The notes under the pieces were generated by a model. It was not told where the DNA came from, did not search any database, and saw only the letters and a list, made by a program, of their open reading frames with translations. 64,000 nt of DNA from Streptococcus sp. oral taxon 061. Lineage in GTDB: Bacteria; Bacillota; Bacilli; Lactobacillales; Streptococcaceae. The translations under genes were made by a program, and so were the position numbers. Shown one piece after another: positions 52,495 through 60,888 of the stretch; the stretch's first letter is position 1, and every line of letters starts with the position of its first letter. The stretch lies in contig NZ_CP058258.1 in the NCBI RefSeq assembly GCF_013394695.1, forward strand, positions 826,001-890,000. The letters run 5' to 3'.

Positions 52495-55002
52495 ATGAAA
52501 AAACTCACTAAATTTGGCATTATCACAATGTCTGTTTTTGTTCTAAATCTGGTATCACAGTCAGTGGTTCAAGCTGATGAAACTAATAGCGAACCAGCAA
52601 ATGTTTCAGTGACACCAGGTATTACTAATTCAACTGATGCTGAGAACACTTCTTCAGCAGACAATAAGGTTGCACCAGACCCTACTAGTGACACATCACT
52701 AAAATCAGACGAAGAGGGTGCCAATGCTTCCTCACCAAAAACTATGGTTGCACCAGACCCTACTAGTGACACCTCACTGAAATCAGACGAAGAGGGTGCC
52801 AATGCTTCCTCACCAAAAACTGAAGAAATCTCAACTAATAGCGAAGCTACAACTGGCGGGAAAGAAGATTCAACCTCTCCTTCTGGGACTTCAACAGGCT
52901 CTGTCCCAGGCGCTAGTTGGGAACCAGATGGTAGCAATATCATTGATGAAGGTGGTTACGTCAATGTTGAAGGACTTCCAGCACATTTTAGTGAAGATGG
53001 TAAAAGTGTAGTCTACAATTACACTGTATCCTTCAAAGGAATGCACTCAAGTGATCGTGGCCAAACAGTCCGTGACATTCGTGTTCGTATTCCTAAAATT
53101 GCAGGTGCAAAGGCTGATTTCACTTTGATTGGAACACGTGATGCTAATGAAAATCCTGTAGATGTCAATGTTCCAATGAAAGAGCTTAAGTATGATGAAT
53201 ATGATGCGTATTCTGATTGGGATGCGATTGTTCCAACTGCTGAGGAACTAGCAGCGGGTAAGAAACCATCTATTGTAGATATGCAAGATTATGATTTCGG
53301 TGATGGAACTGTTAATTTATATGCTGTCAGTTCAAAAACATTGAGATCAACTGCTCTTCGAGTATCTGTAACCGTACCCTTGGAGGAAGCTAAGAAGATC
53401 AAGTACTTACCAATCGACGCGAGATTTGCTTGGAAATGTTCTCAAGAAGGTGGGGTTGGTTCATTTGAAGAAGGTTGCCAAAGTCTAGAAGAATATCATC
53501 GAATTCAACCATATTATCCAGATAGCAATGGGAAAATGACTTATGGCGCCCTAGCTAATCCAAGCTTAGTAGATGATACTTATGTTCAGAATGACCATCT
53601 AGTTAGGTCAGTTTCAAACCCAACTACTCATATCACACCAAATAACGGTGACTGGAAAACTATTCCTCATGATGTTAATATTAATCCTGAGACCTTCTTT
53701 AATTATGTTAAAACTTTTACTTTGAAATACAATCCTGCTGTTAAATACTATGCTTCAGAATTTGAAGATATGGCTGACCAGGATGTTTCTACGCTTCACT
53801 ATGGAGATGTAGTGGTGGATTATGTTATCAAAGGAACAAATCAATCTATCAAGGAAACATATAAAGACACACCATTAACTTCTATTTATGGATCTGATGG
53901 AAATCTTGTGACCTACAATGCTGCTGAAAACGCAGATGAGCGTCCGTCTTCTATCACTGTAGATGGTAAAAAATACAATCTAGTTGGTGTTTCTTCAACA
54001 TCTGCACCTGAAACAGGTCAGTTAAAAGAAGGTACAACTCATGTTATTTATGAGTATGAGAAGGAGCCAGATCCAGAACCAACTCCAGATCCTAAACCAA
54101 CCCCAGATCCAGAGCCAACTCCAGATCCTAAACCAACCCCAGATCCAGAGCCAACTCCAGATCCAGAGCCAACTCCAGATCCGAAACCAACCCCAGATCC
54201 AGAGCCAACTCCAGATCCAGAGCCAACTCCAGATCCAGAGCCAACTCCAGATCCAGAGCCAATTCCAAATCCAGAGCCAACTCCAGATCCGAAACCAACC
54301 CCAGATCCAGAGCCAACTCCAGATCCGAAACCAACTCCAGATCCAGAGCCAACTCCAGATCCAGAGCCAACTCCAGATCCGAAACCAACTCCAGATCCAG
54401 AACCAACTCCAGATCCAGAGCCAACTCCAAATCCAGAGCCAACTCCAGATCCGAAACCAACCCCAGATCCAGAGCCAACTCCAGATCCGAAACCAACCCC
54501 AGATCCAGAACCAACCCCAGATCCGAAACCAACTCCAGATCCAGAGCCAACCCCAGATCCAAAACCGACTCCAGATCCAGAGCCAACTCCAGATCCAGAG
54601 CCAACTCCAGATCCGAAACCAACCCCAGATCCAGAGCCAACTCCAGATCCAGAGCCAACTCCAAATCCAGAGCCAACTCCAGATCCTAAACCAACCCCAG
54701 ATCCAGAGCCAACTCCAGATCCGAAACCAACCCCAAATCCAGAGCCAACTCCAGATCCGAAACCAACCCCAAATCCAGAGCCAACTCCAGATCCAGGAAG
54801 CAAATCAGAAGAAACACCGAAACCTATTCAACAAGATAAAGTTCAATCTTCTGAGCAAAAAGTAGCTCATGAAAAAGCTCAGTTACCAAATACAGGTACT
54901 TCTGATTCGCCATTAATTATGAATCTTCTTGCTATTATAGCTGGAATATTTGGTATTTCACTTTTCAAAAAAAGTAAAAAAAACAAAGAATTAAGTGAAT
55001 AG
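52495..55002 (+). CDS. LPNTG cell-wall-anchored adhesin with MucBP-like domain and Pro/Asp-rich stalk
   Basis: The 835-residue surface protein has a signal peptide (cut near A27), an acidic Ser/Thr-rich segment with a 26-residue tandem duplication (residues 59-109), and a head at about 140-425 that I do not recognise, carrying an isolated cysteine pair C315/C328. A MucBP-like module spans about 435-520 ([14 protein letters not shown] through [13 protein letters not shown]). Then come about 40 hexapeptides ([12 protein letters not shown], residues 525-767) and the sortase signal LPNTG, a hydrophobic span and a basic tail. The function is probably binding of mucin or host glycoprotein (inference). 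Confidence 0.9.
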   Translation: MKKLTKFGIITMSVFVLNLVSQSVVQADETNSEPANVSVTPGITNSTDAENTSSADNKVAPDPTSDTSLKSDEEGANASSPKTMVAPDPTSDTSLKSDEEGANASSPKTEEISTNSEATTGGKEDSTSPSGTSTGSVPGASWEPDGSNIIDEGGYVNVEGLPAHFSEDGKSVVYNYTVSFKGMHSSDRGQTVRDIRVRIPKIAGAKADFTLIGTRDANENPVDVNVPMKELKYDEYDAYSDWDAIVPTAEELAAGKKPSIVDMQDYDFGDGTVNLYAVSSKTLRSTALRVSVTVPLEEAKKIKYLPIDARFAWKCSQEGGVGSFEEGCQSLEEYHRIQPYYPDSNGKMTYGALANPSLVDDTYVQNDHLVRSVSNPTTHITPNNGDWKTIPHDVNINPETFFNYVKTFTLKYNPAVKYYASEFEDMADQDVSTLHYGDVVVDYVIKGTNQSIKETYKDTPLTSIYGSDGNLVTYNAAENADERPSSITVDGKKYNLVGVSSTSAPETGQLKEGTTHVIYEYEKEPDPEPTPDPKPTPDPEPTPDPKPTPDPEPTPDPEPTPDPKPTPDPEPTPDPEPTPDPEPTPDPEPIPNPEPTPDPKPTPDPEPTPDPKPTPDPEPTPDPEPTPDPKPTPDPEPTPDPEPTPNPEPTPDPKPTPDPEPTPDPKPTPDPEPTPDPKPTPDPEPTPDPKPTPDPEPTPDPEPTPDPKPTPDPEPTPDPEPTPNPEPTPDPKPTPDPEPTPDPKPTPNPEPTPDPKPTPNPEPTPDPGSKSEETPKPIQQDKVQSSEQKVAHEKAQLPNTGTSDSPLIMNLLAIIAGIFGISLFKKSKKNKELSE
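52669..52818 (+). repeat. 78-bp tandem duplication in the adhesin N-terminus
   Basis: Copies begin at 52669 and 52747 (period 78 bp, 26 codons). Two synonymous differences are visible (ACA/ACC and CTA/CTG), so the duplication is recent. Confidence 0.9.
54067..54795 (+). repeat. 18-bp tandem repeat array encoding the (DPEPTP)n stalk
   Basis: About 40 imperfect units of GATCCAGAGCCAACTCCA, alternating GAG/GAA (Glu) and AAA (Lys) at the fifth codon. Larger blocks such as E-K-E-E-K recur, implying block duplication. Stops are absent from several frames, which creates long false antisense frames. Confidence 0.95.
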
Positions 55003-55008
55003 TTCTAT

Positions 55009-55037
55009 AAAAAGCCATCTAAATTGGATGGCTTTTT
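55009..55037 (+). terminator. Terminator after the adhesin gene
   Basis: AAAAAGCCATC / GATGGCTTTTT. Confidence 0.9.
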
Positions 55038-55236
55038 AACATAGTCTACTATTTTTCTATAGTTAAAGTCTGTATTTAACAGGCTTTAATTTTTGTATAT
55101 TTATCAATCTTATCTAATCAAAAATCATCTACTTGTCTTAAAGTTTCTTTAACTTTTTCTTAAAGAAAACTGATATAAGGTATTTTTAAGCGATGTTCTG
55201 TATAGTTATTCCATCATCAAAGAAGGAGGTATCGAT

Positions 55237-55827
55237 ATGAACTATATAGTCATTCCAGCTTATCAACCAGATAATAAACTTATCAAACTTATCGAAAAAA
55301 TTCATGAAAAGAGTAATTTTCATATCCTTGTCATTGACGATGGAAGTTCATCAAAGTGCCAAAAAATCTTTGATAAAGCCGAGCAATATGCTACGGTACT
55401 CCGTCACGAAGTGAATCAAGGTAAAGGGCAGGCGCTTAAAACAGCCTTTTCTTATATCCAAGACCAAAACATTTATGGAACAGTAGTCACAGCAGACGCG
55501 GATGGGCAACACAAAATTTGGGATATTTTCCGTGCGGCTAACAAAGCTTCTGAAAATCCTAACAAGCTAATCTTGGGTGTGCGTGCCTTTACAGGTAAGG
55601 TTCCACTCCGTAGTCGTTTTGGGAATAGCTTGACAAAAGTACTCTTTAAATTACAAACAGGAGTAGGAGTAACAGATACTCAGACAGGCCTTCGCGCCTT
55701 TACAACAAATCTCATTCCTTTTATGCTAAAGATCGAAGGTCAACGTTATGAATACGAAATGAACATGCTTCTGGAAGCAAGCAAAGAATATGAAATCATA
55801 CGGTGTAAAAACGGTCTACAACCTTGA
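55237..55827 (+). CDS. GT2 glycosyltransferase, 3' part lost by deletion
   Basis: The 196-residue product begins MNYIVIPAYQPDNKL and has the GT2 nucleotide-sugar motifs VIDDGSSS, DADGQHK and TDTQTGLRAF, as in polyprenyl-phosphate glycosyltransferases. After KEYEII at about residue 187 it runs out of frame into sequence that, in another frame, is the tail of a phosphodiester glycosidase. Related streptococcal proteins continue through a short GT tail and often a membrane (GtrA-like) domain, so this copy lacks its C-terminus and may be inactive. Ribosome site AAGGAGG. Confidence 0.82.
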   Translation: MNYIVIPAYQPDNKLIKLIEKIHEKSNFHILVIDDGSSSKCQKIFDKAEQYATVLRHEVNQGKGQALKTAFSYIQDQNIYGTVVTADADGQHKIWDIFRAANKASENPNKLILGVRAFTGKVPLRSRFGNSLTKVLFKLQTGVGVTDTQTGLRAFTTNLIPFMLKIEGQRYEYEMNMLLEASKEYEIIRCKNGLQP

Positions 55828-55942
55828 TGGTGGTGGATCATCTACGCTTTACTTCAACGGTCAGGTTATTAACAAGCCAACGACTGGAGGAAACAAAATT
55901 TCAGAAAGGGCGGTGAGTGATATTGTCTACATCGGTTATTAA
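55790..55942 (+). pseudogene. C-terminal remnant of a phosphodiester glycosidase (NAGPA/DUF2233) gene
   Basis: Frame 2 from 55790 encodes MKSYGVKTVYNLDGGGSS, then TLYFNGQVINKPTT and SERAVSDIVYIGY before the stop. NLDGGGSST is the family's conserved C-terminal signature. The first ~250 or more residues are missing and the fragment is joined to the GT2 gene at about 55790-55800. Confidence 0.85.
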
Positions 55943-56342
55943 TCCTAACAAAAAACGTTTTAAAAAAACTGTCATCTCTTATACACTAATTACGATTTTC
56001 TTCTTTGCCTTCTCTAGAATTTATGAAGCATTCAGTTTTGGAGAGACATCAGTTCATATGCATTACTTGTTCGCTGTACCTCTGGTGGGTGGGATAATAC
56101 TAGCAATCTTGCTCAAAGCCCCTCCGTATTTGTCCAGAATTAGCCTTAATTTATGGAATTCGGCAGTAGCTATTGTTACAACAGGGACACTATTCCGAGG
56201 TATTGTCAATCTATCTGGTCGTTCAACCACACTTGATGCACCATATTGGTATGTAGGTATTAGTTTTGCAATCTTAGCTATTCTATCTACATTTATAAAT
56301 CCTCTTCTAACTTATAAACGTACCAAAGTAATAGAAGGTTAA
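55917..56342 (+). CDS. Small polytopic membrane protein of unknown function
   Basis: The 141-residue product has four hydrophobic spans (VISYTLITIFFFAFSRIY, YLFAVPLVGGIILAILL, LWNSAVAIVTTGTLF, YVGISFAILAILSTFI). The start is GTG at 55917 or, equally well, TTG at 55923 behind GGGCGGTGA. It overlaps the glycosidase remnant's end, so it was the third gene of the original GT2-glycosidase-membrane protein operon and may still be expressed from it. Confidence 0.72.
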   Translation: MILSTSVINPNKKRFKKTVISYTLITIFFFAFSRIYEAFSFGETSVHMHYLFAVPLVGGIILAILLKAPPYLSRISLNLWNSAVAIVTTGTLFRGIVNLSGRSTTLDAPYWYVGISFAILAILSTFINPLLTYKRTKVIEG

Positions 56343-56358
56343 TTATTAGAATAAAATA

Positions 56359-56391
56359 AGTAGTCGTTCAGATATTGTTCGACTACTTTTT
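56359..56391 (+). terminator. Terminator after the membrane protein gene
   Basis: AAGTAGTCG / CGACTACTT followed by TTT. Confidence 0.82.
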
Positions 56392-56561
56392 GTTGACTTT
56401 TATTTCTAAATTGTTTTAACAATATTACAACTTTCTTTCTTTTTAAAGATGTTACTTTTATATTTGAAATTATAATGTATAATAAAATAGAGATTGTTGT
56501 CTTTAAAACGATAAGTAAGAAGTAAAAAATATAGGGAATATAAAATTGAAAGGATAAAATA

Positions 56562-58469
56562 ATGAAAAAGATATTACTAGCAAGTACAGTTGTTCTTTCC
56601 ATAGCAGGGATTTCAAAAAACAACGTCCTGGCTGAAGAAAACCAAGCTACAAACAAAGTGCAAAGTTCAGAAAAAACTGTAGCAAATGAAATAAGTAAAG
56701 AAGCTAAAGAGAAAAAGCAAGCTCAAGGTCAAGAGCAGAACGATAAGCAGAATCAGAACGAAACACAAAACAAGGTAGAAAAAGATTCTTCCCAATCTAC
56801 ACAGAAACAAGAAACAGCCCTTACCAAGGATAACTCTTCAACAGAAGAAATTACTGAAGAGGTCAACAAAGAAGGTTGGCAAAAAGAGAATGGTCAATGG
56901 CGTTATTATGAAAATAAAAAGGCTGTTACGAATTGGAAAAAAATAGCTGGTCACTGGTATTATTTTAACCAAGACGGTACCATGCTTAGCAATACAGTTT
57001 ATGATGACTATCTCTTTAACAAAAGCGGTGCTATGGTTGAAACTTCTTGGGTAAAAATTGATGAAAAGTGGTATTATGCCACAGAATCAGGAAAGATTAT
57101 CCGCAACAAATGGGAAAAAATCAACGGTTTTTGGTATCGTTTTGATGAAACTGGTATCATGTTAAGCAAAACCATTTATAATGACTATCTTATTCAGACT
57201 AGCGGTGCTATGGCTGAAAAGAACTGGGTAAAAATGAATGAAAAGTGGTACTATGCTACTGATTCAGGAAAAGTCGTTCGTAATAAGTGGGAAAAGATTA
57301 ATAGCTCTTGGTACCTATTTGATAAAGACGGGGTTATGTTGAGTAGTCAATGGAAAGATAAATACTACCTAAAAGATAGTGGCGCCATGGCTCAAAACGA
57401 ATGGTTCTTTGATAAAAAATACAATAGTTGGTTCTACTTAAAATCAGATGGTTCTTATGCTGAAAACCAATGGCAAGGGTCCTACTATCTCAAATCATAC
57501 GGTTATATGGCCAAGAATGAGTGGATCTTTGATAAGAGTTACAATGCTTGGTATTATCTAAAAGATGATGGACTATATGCTACTGGAACACTCAAAATCA
57601 ATGGTAAAAATTATAGCTTTGAAAATAACGGGAAGTGGATCTCTAATCCATCTAGTTATTATAAAGTAAAACCAATAACAGCCTATGTTTATAGTGCTTC
57701 TGGAGATAGACTTAGCTATATTTCTCAAGGTACTATAGTTGCTGTTTCTGACACAGAGTCTCAAGGTGACAGACTCCCAGTCCAAATTTCTGGACTTTCA
57801 GGCTTTATGAATAAGGGTGACCTTGTAGCTGTTAACACTAATAATGAGTTTATCCCTCATTACACAAGCGATGGTCGTTACGTTTATCACGAGTTATCAC
57901 CTTATACAAGTATTCGTGTAGCACCTCATAGTTCATCGATGGCTATTGGTACAAAATACTATTCAGCAGATGGCGTTAACTTTGATAACTTTAAAGTTGA
58001 GAACCCATTCCTCTATAGAGATCTAAGAAAGCCAACAAATTATACAGCAGCTGAACTCGATAAAGTTTATTCTCTTATGAATATTCAGGGGAGTCGACTT
58101 GCAGGAAAAGGAGAGGTCTTCAAAGAAGCGGAGAAACGCTATCAGGTGAATGCACTCTATCTAATGGCGCACAGTGCTCTAGAAAGCGCATGGGGACGTA
58201 GTCAGATTGCAAAAGATAAGAATAACTTCTTTGGTATTGCTGCCTATGATACCACTCCATATGATTCTGCAAAGAGTTTCGACAATGTTGATAAGGGAAT
58301 CCTAGGTGCAGCTAAATGGATTCGAGAAAATTATATTGATGAAGGTAGAACCTATCTTGGTAACAAATCATCTGGTATGAACGTTCTTTACGCTTCCGAT
58401 CCATATTGGGGTGAAAAGATTGCTAGCATTATGATGACAATCAATAGTAAACTTGGTGAAAAAGATTAA
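56562..58469 (+). CDS. lytB: LytB-type choline-binding endo-beta-N-acetylglucosaminidase
   Basis: The 635-residue secreted protein has a signal peptide (VLAEE cut), a Gln/Lys/Glu-rich low-complexity region to about residue 100, and about ten choline-binding repeats (WKKIAGHWYYFNQDGTML type) at about 104-365. An SH3-like and linker region follows, then a C-terminal GH73 domain with the catalytic glutamate E541 in AHSALESAWGRS. LytB-type enzymes separate daughter cells in mitis-group streptococci. The -10 TATAAT at 56478 is a candidate promoter without a clear -35. Confidence 0.93.
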   Translation: MKKILLASTVVLSIAGISKNNVLAEENQATNKVQSSEKTVANEISKEAKEKKQAQGQEQNDKQNQNETQNKVEKDSSQSTQKQETALTKDNSSTEEITEEVNKEGWQKENGQWRYYENKKAVTNWKKIAGHWYYFNQDGTMLSNTVYDDYLFNKSGAMVETSWVKIDEKWYYATESGKIIRNKWEKINGFWYRFDETGIMLSKTIYNDYLIQTSGAMAEKNWVKMNEKWYYATDSGKVVRNKWEKINSSWYLFDKDGVMLSSQWKDKYYLKDSGAMAQNEWFFDKKYNSWFYLKSDGSYAENQWQGSYYLKSYGYMAKNEWIFDKSYNAWYYLKDDGLYATGTLKINGKNYSFENNGKWISNPSSYYKVKPITAYVYSASGDRLSYISQGTIVAVSDTESQGDRLPVQISGLSGFMNKGDLVAVNTNNEFIPHYTSDGRYVYHELSPYTSIRVAPHSSSMAIGTKYYSADGVNFDNFKVENPFLYRDLRKPTNYTAAELDKVYSLMNIQGSRLAGKGEVFKEAEKRYQVNALYLMAHSALESAWGRSQIAKDKNNFFGIAAYDTTPYDSAKSFDNVDKGILGAAKWIRENYIDEGRTYLGNKSSGMNVLYASDPYWGEKIASIMMTINSKLGEKD

Positions 58470-58476
58470 AATATTT

Positions 58477-58509
58477 TAAAATCGATAACTTTAAAATGGT
58501 TATCGATTT
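58477..58509 (+). terminator. lytB terminator
   Basis: 12-bp perfect stem AAAATCGATAAC / GTTATCGATTTT. Confidence 0.85.
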
Positions 58510-58532
58510 TCTCTATTATAAATCATAAAAAA

Positions 58533-58565
58533 TAAAGGGTTTACTTTTTTAGTAAACCCTTTTTT
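58533..58565. terminator. Second, bidirectional terminator between lytB and the adhesin
   Basis: AAAGGGTTTAC / GTAAACCCTTT with T run on the plus side and ATTTTT on the minus side. Confidence 0.8.
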
Positions 58566-58619
58566 GGTTGTGAACTTAAATCATATAAAATTAGACCACT
58601 TTAATTGTGTTCATTAAAA

Positions 58620-60545
58620 TTAGTTATTTTTAGATTTAAGTGAGTTTCTAACAACTAGAATTGATGAAACAAGGATGATAGTACCAAGAATTGTTACAAA
58701 TGTTCCTTTTCTTTCACCAGTTTTTGGAAGCCCTGGCTTATCTTCAGTTGTAGTTGTTGTAGTTGAAGTAGCCTTAGGTTCTACAGTTGTAGTTGTTGTA
58801 GTTGAAGTAGTCTTAGGTTCTACAGTTGTAGTTGTAGGCTCTTCAGTTGTAGTTGTAGTTGAAGTAGTCTTAGGCTCTTCAGTTGTAGTTGTTGTGCTTG
58901 AAGTAGTCTTAGGCTCTTCAGTTGTAGTTGTAGTTGAAGTAGTCTTAGGCTCTTCAGTTGTAGTTGTAGTTGAAGTAGTCTTAGGCTCTTCAGTTGTAGT
59001 TGTAGTTGAAGTAGTCTTAGGCTCTTCAGTTGTAGTTGTAGTTGAAGTAGTCTTAGGCTCTTCAGTTGTAGTTGTTGTGCTTGAAGTAGTCTTAGGCTCT
59101 TCAGTTGTAGTTGTTGTGCTTGAAGTAGTCTTAGGCTCTTCAGTTGTTGTTGTAGTTGAAGTAGTTGTAGGCTCTTCAGTTGTTGTTGTAGTTGAAGTAG
59201 TCTTAGGCTCTTCAGTTGTTGTTGTAGTTGAAGTAGTTGTAGACTCTTCAGTTGTTGTTGTAGTTGAAGTAGTTGTAGGCTCTTCAGTTGTTGTTGTAGT
59301 TGAAGTAGTTGTAGGCTCTTCAGTTGTTGTTGTAGTTGAAGTAGTTGTAGGCTCTTCAGTCGTAGTTGTAGTTGAAGTAGTTGTAGGCTCTTCAGTTGTT
59401 GTTGTAGTTGTTGAAGTAGTTGTAGGCTCTTCAGTCGTAGTTGTAGTTGAAGTAGTTGTAGGCTCTTCAGTTGTAGTTGTAGTTGAAGTAGTTGTAGGCT
59501 CTTCAGTTGTAGTTGTGGTTGTAGTTGTAGTTGTGGTTGTAGTAGTTGAAGTTTGATCGCCATCCACACCACCGTTTGCATTGATGTTTGCCACAGATGC
59601 GTTTACTTCTTTGGCCACAACCGCAGTTTCACCTTTGACTTGGTACCAAACTTTTGTGTTGTTCTTGAAGTCTTTTTGCTTTTCATTTTCTAATTTTGTA
59701 CGATAGAAAATTAGAACGCCAGTCTTGTTGATCAAGTCTTTTGGAATTGTAACAGTGATTTTTCCAGAAGCATCAATTGTGAATGTTGATCCAGGAAAGG
59801 CCGCTAAGAAATCGTCGATAGCAGTTGCACCACCGTAATATCCAGGTTTATTACCTGTTGTAGTAATACTGAAGCTATCTTTTACAAGTGAATGACCACC
59901 TTGGATTTCATCTTCCACACGAACGTCGCCGTCCACTTCTAAGTTCATTGCGTTGATTGTCAATGTCCAAAGAATGTGTTCAGGATCATTAGCGTGCATA
60001 TCCCCAGCTTTTAAGTAGAATGGAGCGTGGTTTTCGCCAGTCGCCTCTTTCTTAACGCTTAGATCTACTGTCTTATCTCCACTGATGATAGTAAATTTAC
60101 CAACATGTTCTTTATCAGTTGCTGTATCATTATGAACTTCAATCTCAAATTCACCCCAACCACGGATGTTTTGAAGGTTTTTGATAGCTTCGTTAAAAGT
60201 AACAGTAGCAGAGCCATCAGTAATGACCATGTCTCCAACGTAAGTTCCGTCGATGTTTAGAGGAATAGTCTTTTTAAAACCTACCCCATAGACTGTACCA
60301 GAACTAGTCCAATTAACTTTTAATGTATCACCTGGTTGGATTTTTTGTGCGTGCTCGTCAAATGTAAACTTAACAGTTGTTTGTCCACCATTTGTGAGTT
60401 CATTTGATGAAACAGTCAGTGAGCTAATATTATTACTGACATCTCCAGCTTTTACCACATCAGACTGCGAAAATACTATGAACAATAAGGGTAAAAATAC
60501 AAGAAAGAAGACTTTTGCAAGTCTACTTAGATTATTTTTTTTCAT
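58620..60545 (-). CDS. LPKTG-anchored MSCRAMM-like adhesin with Thr-rich stalk (copy 1)
   Basis: The 641-residue surface protein has a signal peptide (cut near A33). Its head, about residues 35-320, has two Ig-like/collagen-binding-type folds (KIQPGDTLKVNW, ILWTLTINAMNLEVDGDVRV, TGVLIFYRTKLENE). A stalk of about 20 units EEPTTTSTTTTT/EEPKTTSTTTTT follows, then LPKTG with membrane span and KSKNN tail. The stalk is extremely Thr-rich and a candidate for O-glycosylation (inference). The C-terminus resembles the protein encoded at 60889-63174. The ligand is unknown. Confidence 0.88.
   Translation of the reverse strand: MKKNNLSRLAKVFFLVFLPLLFIVFSQSDVVKAGDVSNNISSLTVSSNELTNGGQTTVKFTFDEHAQKIQPGDTLKVNWTSSGTVYGVGFKKTIPLNIDGTYVGDMVITDGSATVTFNEAIKNLQNIRGWGEFEIEVHNDTATDKEHVGKFTIISGDKTVDLSVKKEATGENHAPFYLKAGDMHANDPEHILWTLTINAMNLEVDGDVRVEDEIQGGHSLVKDSFSITTTGNKPGYYGGATAIDDFLAAFPGSTFTIDASGKITVTIPKDLINKTGVLIFYRTKLENEKQKDFKNNTKVWYQVKGETAVVAKEVNASVANINANGGVDGDQTSTTTTTTTTTTTTTTEEPTTTSTTTTTEEPTTTSTTTTTEEPTTTSTTTTTTEEPTTTSTTTTTEEPTTTSTTTTTEEPTTTSTTTTTEEPTTTSTTTTTEESTTTSTTTTTEEPKTTSTTTTTEEPTTTSTTTTTEEPKTTSSTTTTTEEPKTTSSTTTTTEEPKTTSTTTTTEEPKTTSTTTTTEEPKTTSTTTTTEEPKTTSTTTTTEEPKTTSSTTTTTEEPKTTSTTTTTEEPTTTTVEPKTTSTTTTTTVEPKATSTTTTTTEDKPGLPKTGERKGTFVTILGTIILVSSILVVRNSLKSKNN
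58745..59552 (-). repeat. 36/39-bp tandem repeats encoding the Thr-rich stalk of copy 1
   Basis: About 20 units of 12 or 13 codons (EEPTTTSTTTTT). N-proximal units are EEPT and C-proximal units EEPK, and 13-codon units have an extra Thr or Ser. Near-identical DNA recurs at 61030-61880. Confidence 0.95.
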
Positions 60546-60662
60546 TTCCTTCTCCTATTTGTCTCCAAATTTTTACACTTATTTGTATGTTGAAAATAAA
60601 ACCTACAAATATATGCATAATTATATAGGTTACTTTTTCAAGACAACACTACTAAAAATGCA

Positions 60663-60732
60663 CCTCCTACTAGTCAATTATCAAAAAAATATCCTATAAA
60701 GTGAATTATAGCACAAATAAATAAAAATTCAA
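60663..60732 (-). promoter_or_regulatory. Promoter and conserved leader of adhesin copy 1
   Basis: TTGAAT, 16-bp spacer, TATAAT with extended TGC. The leader is about 153 nt and has AGGAGG about 118 nt before the ATG, far from the real AGGAGAAGG ribosome site. The segment 60663-60713 is closely similar to 63296-63343. The rest of the 343-bp gap 60546-60888 holds an imperfect AACCTA/TAGGTT hairpin (60600-60631) and a terminator. Confidence 0.65.
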
Positions 60733-60837
60733 GTATTTAACTGTTTTAATTATAAAATTATATTAAACTCTCTGAAAAAATTTAAACATTTACTTTGAAC
60801 AATGTTTGTAAGCAATGATTCGTTCATCGAGGAAATG

Positions 60838-60865
60838 AAAAGGACTATTTTTGAAATAGTCCTTT
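60838..60865 (-). terminator. Terminator of adhesin copy 2
   Basis: 12-bp perfect stem AAAGGACTATTT / AAATAGTCCTTT with a 3-nt loop; T-rich on the minus side. Confidence 0.85.
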
Positions 60866-60888
60866 ATATAGTTAATCAATCTTTAACC

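Noticed and set aside
54041..54865. Long overlapping frames on both strands across the PDPEPT array (plus-strand QIQSQLQI protein, minus-strand GSGVGSG and LDLELA proteins)
   Set aside because: They arise because an 18-bp repeat without stops in one phase lacks stops throughout; no ribosome sites and no sequence beyond the repeats.
56339..56656. Minus-strand 105-codon hydrophobic frame over the lytB start
   Set aside because: No ribosome site; it overlaps the lytB signal-peptide region and the terminator.
60663..60700. A leader peptide gene after the AGGAGG in the adhesin leaders
   Set aside because: In copy 1 nearby start codons run into stops within four codons, and copy 2 has no matching frame.
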